64,000 nt of DNA, taken from the NCBI GenBank assembly GCA_016873095.1, contig VGYC01000012.1, forward strand, positions 1 to 64,000, in the 5' to 3' direction. This document shows, piece by piece, positions 62,696 through 64,000 of the stretch (positions are counted from its first letter, which is position 1; each line of letters starts with the position of its first letter). The notes under the pieces were generated by a model, which was not told where the DNA came from, did not search any database, and saw only the letters and a list, made by a program, of their open reading frames with translations. The stretch comes from Planctomycetota bacterium (GTDB lineage: Bacteria; Planctomycetota; Planctomycetia; Gemmatales; Gemmataceae). A program made the translations under genes and the position numbers.

Positions 62696-63118
62696 CTATT
62701 GTGTCTCGGCATTCAACATGACCCGAAAGGCGAGCTGCGGGACTTTCTTGCGATGGATGCCGGCCGCGACCTGCGTGCGTAGCGTCACCTGTGCCTTGTC
62801 GAGTCGGACCAGCACTTCGGCGGGATCGCAGGGGCCGGGCAACGTCGGCGCAACCGTGACGAGCAACCGCGACTCGTCCGGCGCGGGCTGAACTGCGACC
62901 ACGCCCATTTCGCGGAGGAGGTCATCATGGCACTCGGCCGCGAACGCGTAGTTAATGGCCTCGGCGACCTGGGCGCAGAGCTGGTGCGTCTTGCGGCCCC
63001 CCTTCGTGCGTGCCGCTTGCCGCAGCTCGTCGCGCGGATCGATTCCGTCTTCTGCGCCCGGTTCGGCCCGCAGTGCTTCCATGCCGCGTCGCGATGGTTT
63101 CAGGCGTTTCTTGCTCAT
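62696..63118 (-). CDS. rbfA: Ribosome-binding factor A-like protein
   Basis: 140 residues from ATG 63118. A basic N-terminus ([17 protein letters not shown]) and acidic insert precede the RbfA KH-like core: [59 protein letters not shown] and [11 protein letters not shown]. RbfA helps mature the 30S ribosomal subunit. The usual neighbours (nusA, infB, truB) are absent, so it may be a second, divergent copy. It is followed by the hydroxyproline genes only 11 bases downstream, an unusual pairing. Confidence 0.75.
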   Translation of the reverse strand: MSKKRLKPSRRGMEALRAEPGAEDGIDPRDELRQAARTKGGRKTHQLCAQVAEAINYAFAAECHDDLLREMGVVAVQPAPDESRLLVTVAPTLPGPCDPAEVLVRLDKAQVTLRTQVAAGIHRKKVPQLAFRVMLNAETQ

Positions 63119-63455
63119 GATGGGGATTGTACACGCCGTGGCGGAAAACCAAAGCTTCCGCGTCCGGACGACACGATCTGTGAACCCCGGCAACGAATTC
63201 GCTGTCCCGAGCTGCGCGGCAAGTCATTGTCGTGTCCGCGATTAGACGAAGCCGCGGTAGGTTCTCAAATTCCCTGCGTGCGGCATATTGGATTGCGTTG
63301 CGCTTACGAGTTTTACACACCCACGCGCGCCCCTTGGCCGCTTCAACCCAGACTTACTGAGAAGTTACAAGCCGCTATATGCCGGATTCGTTGCCGGGGT
63401 GCTGAGAGGGGGGTGGCAAGGCAACGAATCCGCAGCACGCCGGGTCACAAGCGGC
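63119..63455. other. Gene-free stretch
   Basis: Short frames are present on both strands, but none has a family, a start with a ribosome binding site or good codon use. GCCGGATTCGTTGCC (63380) and GGCAACGAATCCGC (63420) form an imperfect inverted repeat around 63380-63435 that could be a terminator-like hairpin for the amidinotransferase gene; it lacks a T-run. Confidence 0.35.
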
Positions 63456-63998
63456 TCACTCGTCCCAAACGGCCGCTTCTTCGCCGTCGAGGCGCAACGT
63501 CAGGCACTTGGCATTGCCGCCGGCCTTCAAAAACTCGTCCAGTTCCACTGCAATCGGTTGATAGCCCCAGGCCCGCAGGTCGGCGGCGAGCATGTCGCAG
63601 CCGGTGTTGACGATGACGTGCTTGCCGACGACGACGGCGTTGCAGCCGAAGCGCACGGCCTCGTCCTGGTTGACCGGCAGGAGCCGCGATATATGGCTTT
63701 GCAACACCTTGCAGCCGTAACGGTCGAAGGCATCCGGAAAGTAGATGGCCTCGCCCGGGGCCAGCGGGCAAAAGCAGGTGTCAAGATGGTAGAAGCGCGG
63801 ATCGACCAGTTCCAGGGGCAGCACGAGCCGCTGCAGGATCTTGCCCAGGTATTGATGACCGCCGACGTCGCTGCGGATGCGGTAGCCGGCGAAAAGCGTG
63901 GTTCCGCAAAAGAGAGCGTCGCCGGCCCCCTCGAAGTACACATCGGGCGGCAGATGTTCGACCTGAAATCCATGCCGCGCGAACCAGTCATCGAAGTA
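63456..63998 (-). CDS. Amidinotransferase-family hydrolase (DDAH / arginine-deiminase-like), 5' partial
   Basis: The frame is open to the right edge (…DDWFARHGFQVEHLPPDVYF), so the N-terminus is missing; 180 residues remain. Family landmarks are YFEGAGDALF (substrate-binding Asp/Glu region), RFYHLDTCFCPL (catalytic His) and GGNAKCLTLRL (catalytic Cys near the C-terminus), with VNTGCDMLAADLR between. Members hydrolyse guanidino groups, such as dimethylarginine or arginine, to citrulline-type products. The exact substrate cannot be decided from this part. It is cytoplasmic. Confidence 0.85.
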   Translation of the reverse strand, partial: YFDDWFARHGFQVEHLPPDVYFEGAGDALFCGTTLFAGYRIRSDVGGHQYLGKILQRLVLPLELVDPRFYHLDTCFCPLAPGEAIYFPDAFDRYGCKVLQSHISRLLPVNQDEAVRFGCNAVVVGKHVIVNTGCDMLAADLRAWGYQPIAVELDEFLKAGGNAKCLTLRLDGEEAAVWDE

Positions 63999-64000
63999 CG

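Overview
The window looks like a high-GC Planctomycetota chromosome segment, probably Gemmataceae-like. The pointers are two DUF1501 proteins, DUF1559 pseudopilin-type proteins, surface proteins whose N-terminus carries the LEDRLAP / LENRLVP motif, a HYExAFE protein, a RAYT-type transposase and a CRTAC1-like FG-GAP protein. Nothing was searched against a database; families were recognised by eye from translated sequence.

Layout. 0-6.7 kb: FG-GAP/ASPIC protein (cut by the left edge), a secreted protein of unknown function and two DUF1501 paralogues separated by a 238-bp segment with 17-bp terminal inverted repeats. 6.8-8.4 kb: two decayed copies of one tyrosine recombinase. 8.5-14.7 kb: a minus-strand operon DUF58 > transglutaminase-like > MoxR > ArsP-like permease. 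14.8-27.1 kb: a zinc-homeostasis block. It holds a COG0523 GTPase + WD40 + CDF exporter unit, a divergent SmtB-type ArsR regulator with a His-rich protein, and a long overlapping minus-strand operon of ZnuACB-type importer, ferredoxin-like protein, DUF1826 protein, a cysteine-less FmdB-like protein (frameshifted), two more COG0523 GTPases and two small proteins. 27.4-34.2 kb: a DUF1559 protein with a lipoprotein, then a minus-strand operon encoding an unusual fusion (ribbon-helix-helix + zinc ribbons + prepilin helix + DUF1559) and two large surface proteins with a choice-of-anchor M-like domain. 34.2-39.1 kb: a degenerate second zinc module (COG0523 and WD40 copies with frameshifts and truncations, a duplicated unknown gene, and an intact zinc-independent ribosomal protein L31). 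39.5-39.9 kb: tRNA-Arg(CCT) and a truncated second tRNA-Arg(CCT). 40-64 kb: mostly ordinary chromosome: VWA protein, HYExAFE, sugar isomerase/epimerase, GDPD, SWIM protein, LolD/LolE-like ABC genes, lysS, FHA-GGDEF, PSP1/RicT-like, mutY, FHA protein, metallopeptidase-like, S9 peptidase, Ser/Thr kinase, RAYT with inverted repeats, hydroxyproline epimerase + dehydrogenase, RbfA-like, and an amidinotransferase cut by the right edge.

How it may work together. Three promoter regions (18.6, 27.1 and 34.15 kb) carry the same 7-bp half-site, GTATTAC/GTAATAC, repeated mostly at 10-bp steps. They lie upstream of the GTPase-WD40 unit, the zinc importer operon and the fusion-protein/surface-protein operon. 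The simplest reading is one zinc-limitation regulon that combines import, surface capture, GTPase metallochaperones and zinc-free protein paralogues. A separate SmtB-type sensor with a complete alpha-5 zinc site would handle zinc excess. The fusion protein, a DNA-binding-like N-terminus joined across a prepilin helix to an extracytoplasmic domain, is the most unusual object here and a candidate regulator of the regulon; that role is inference.
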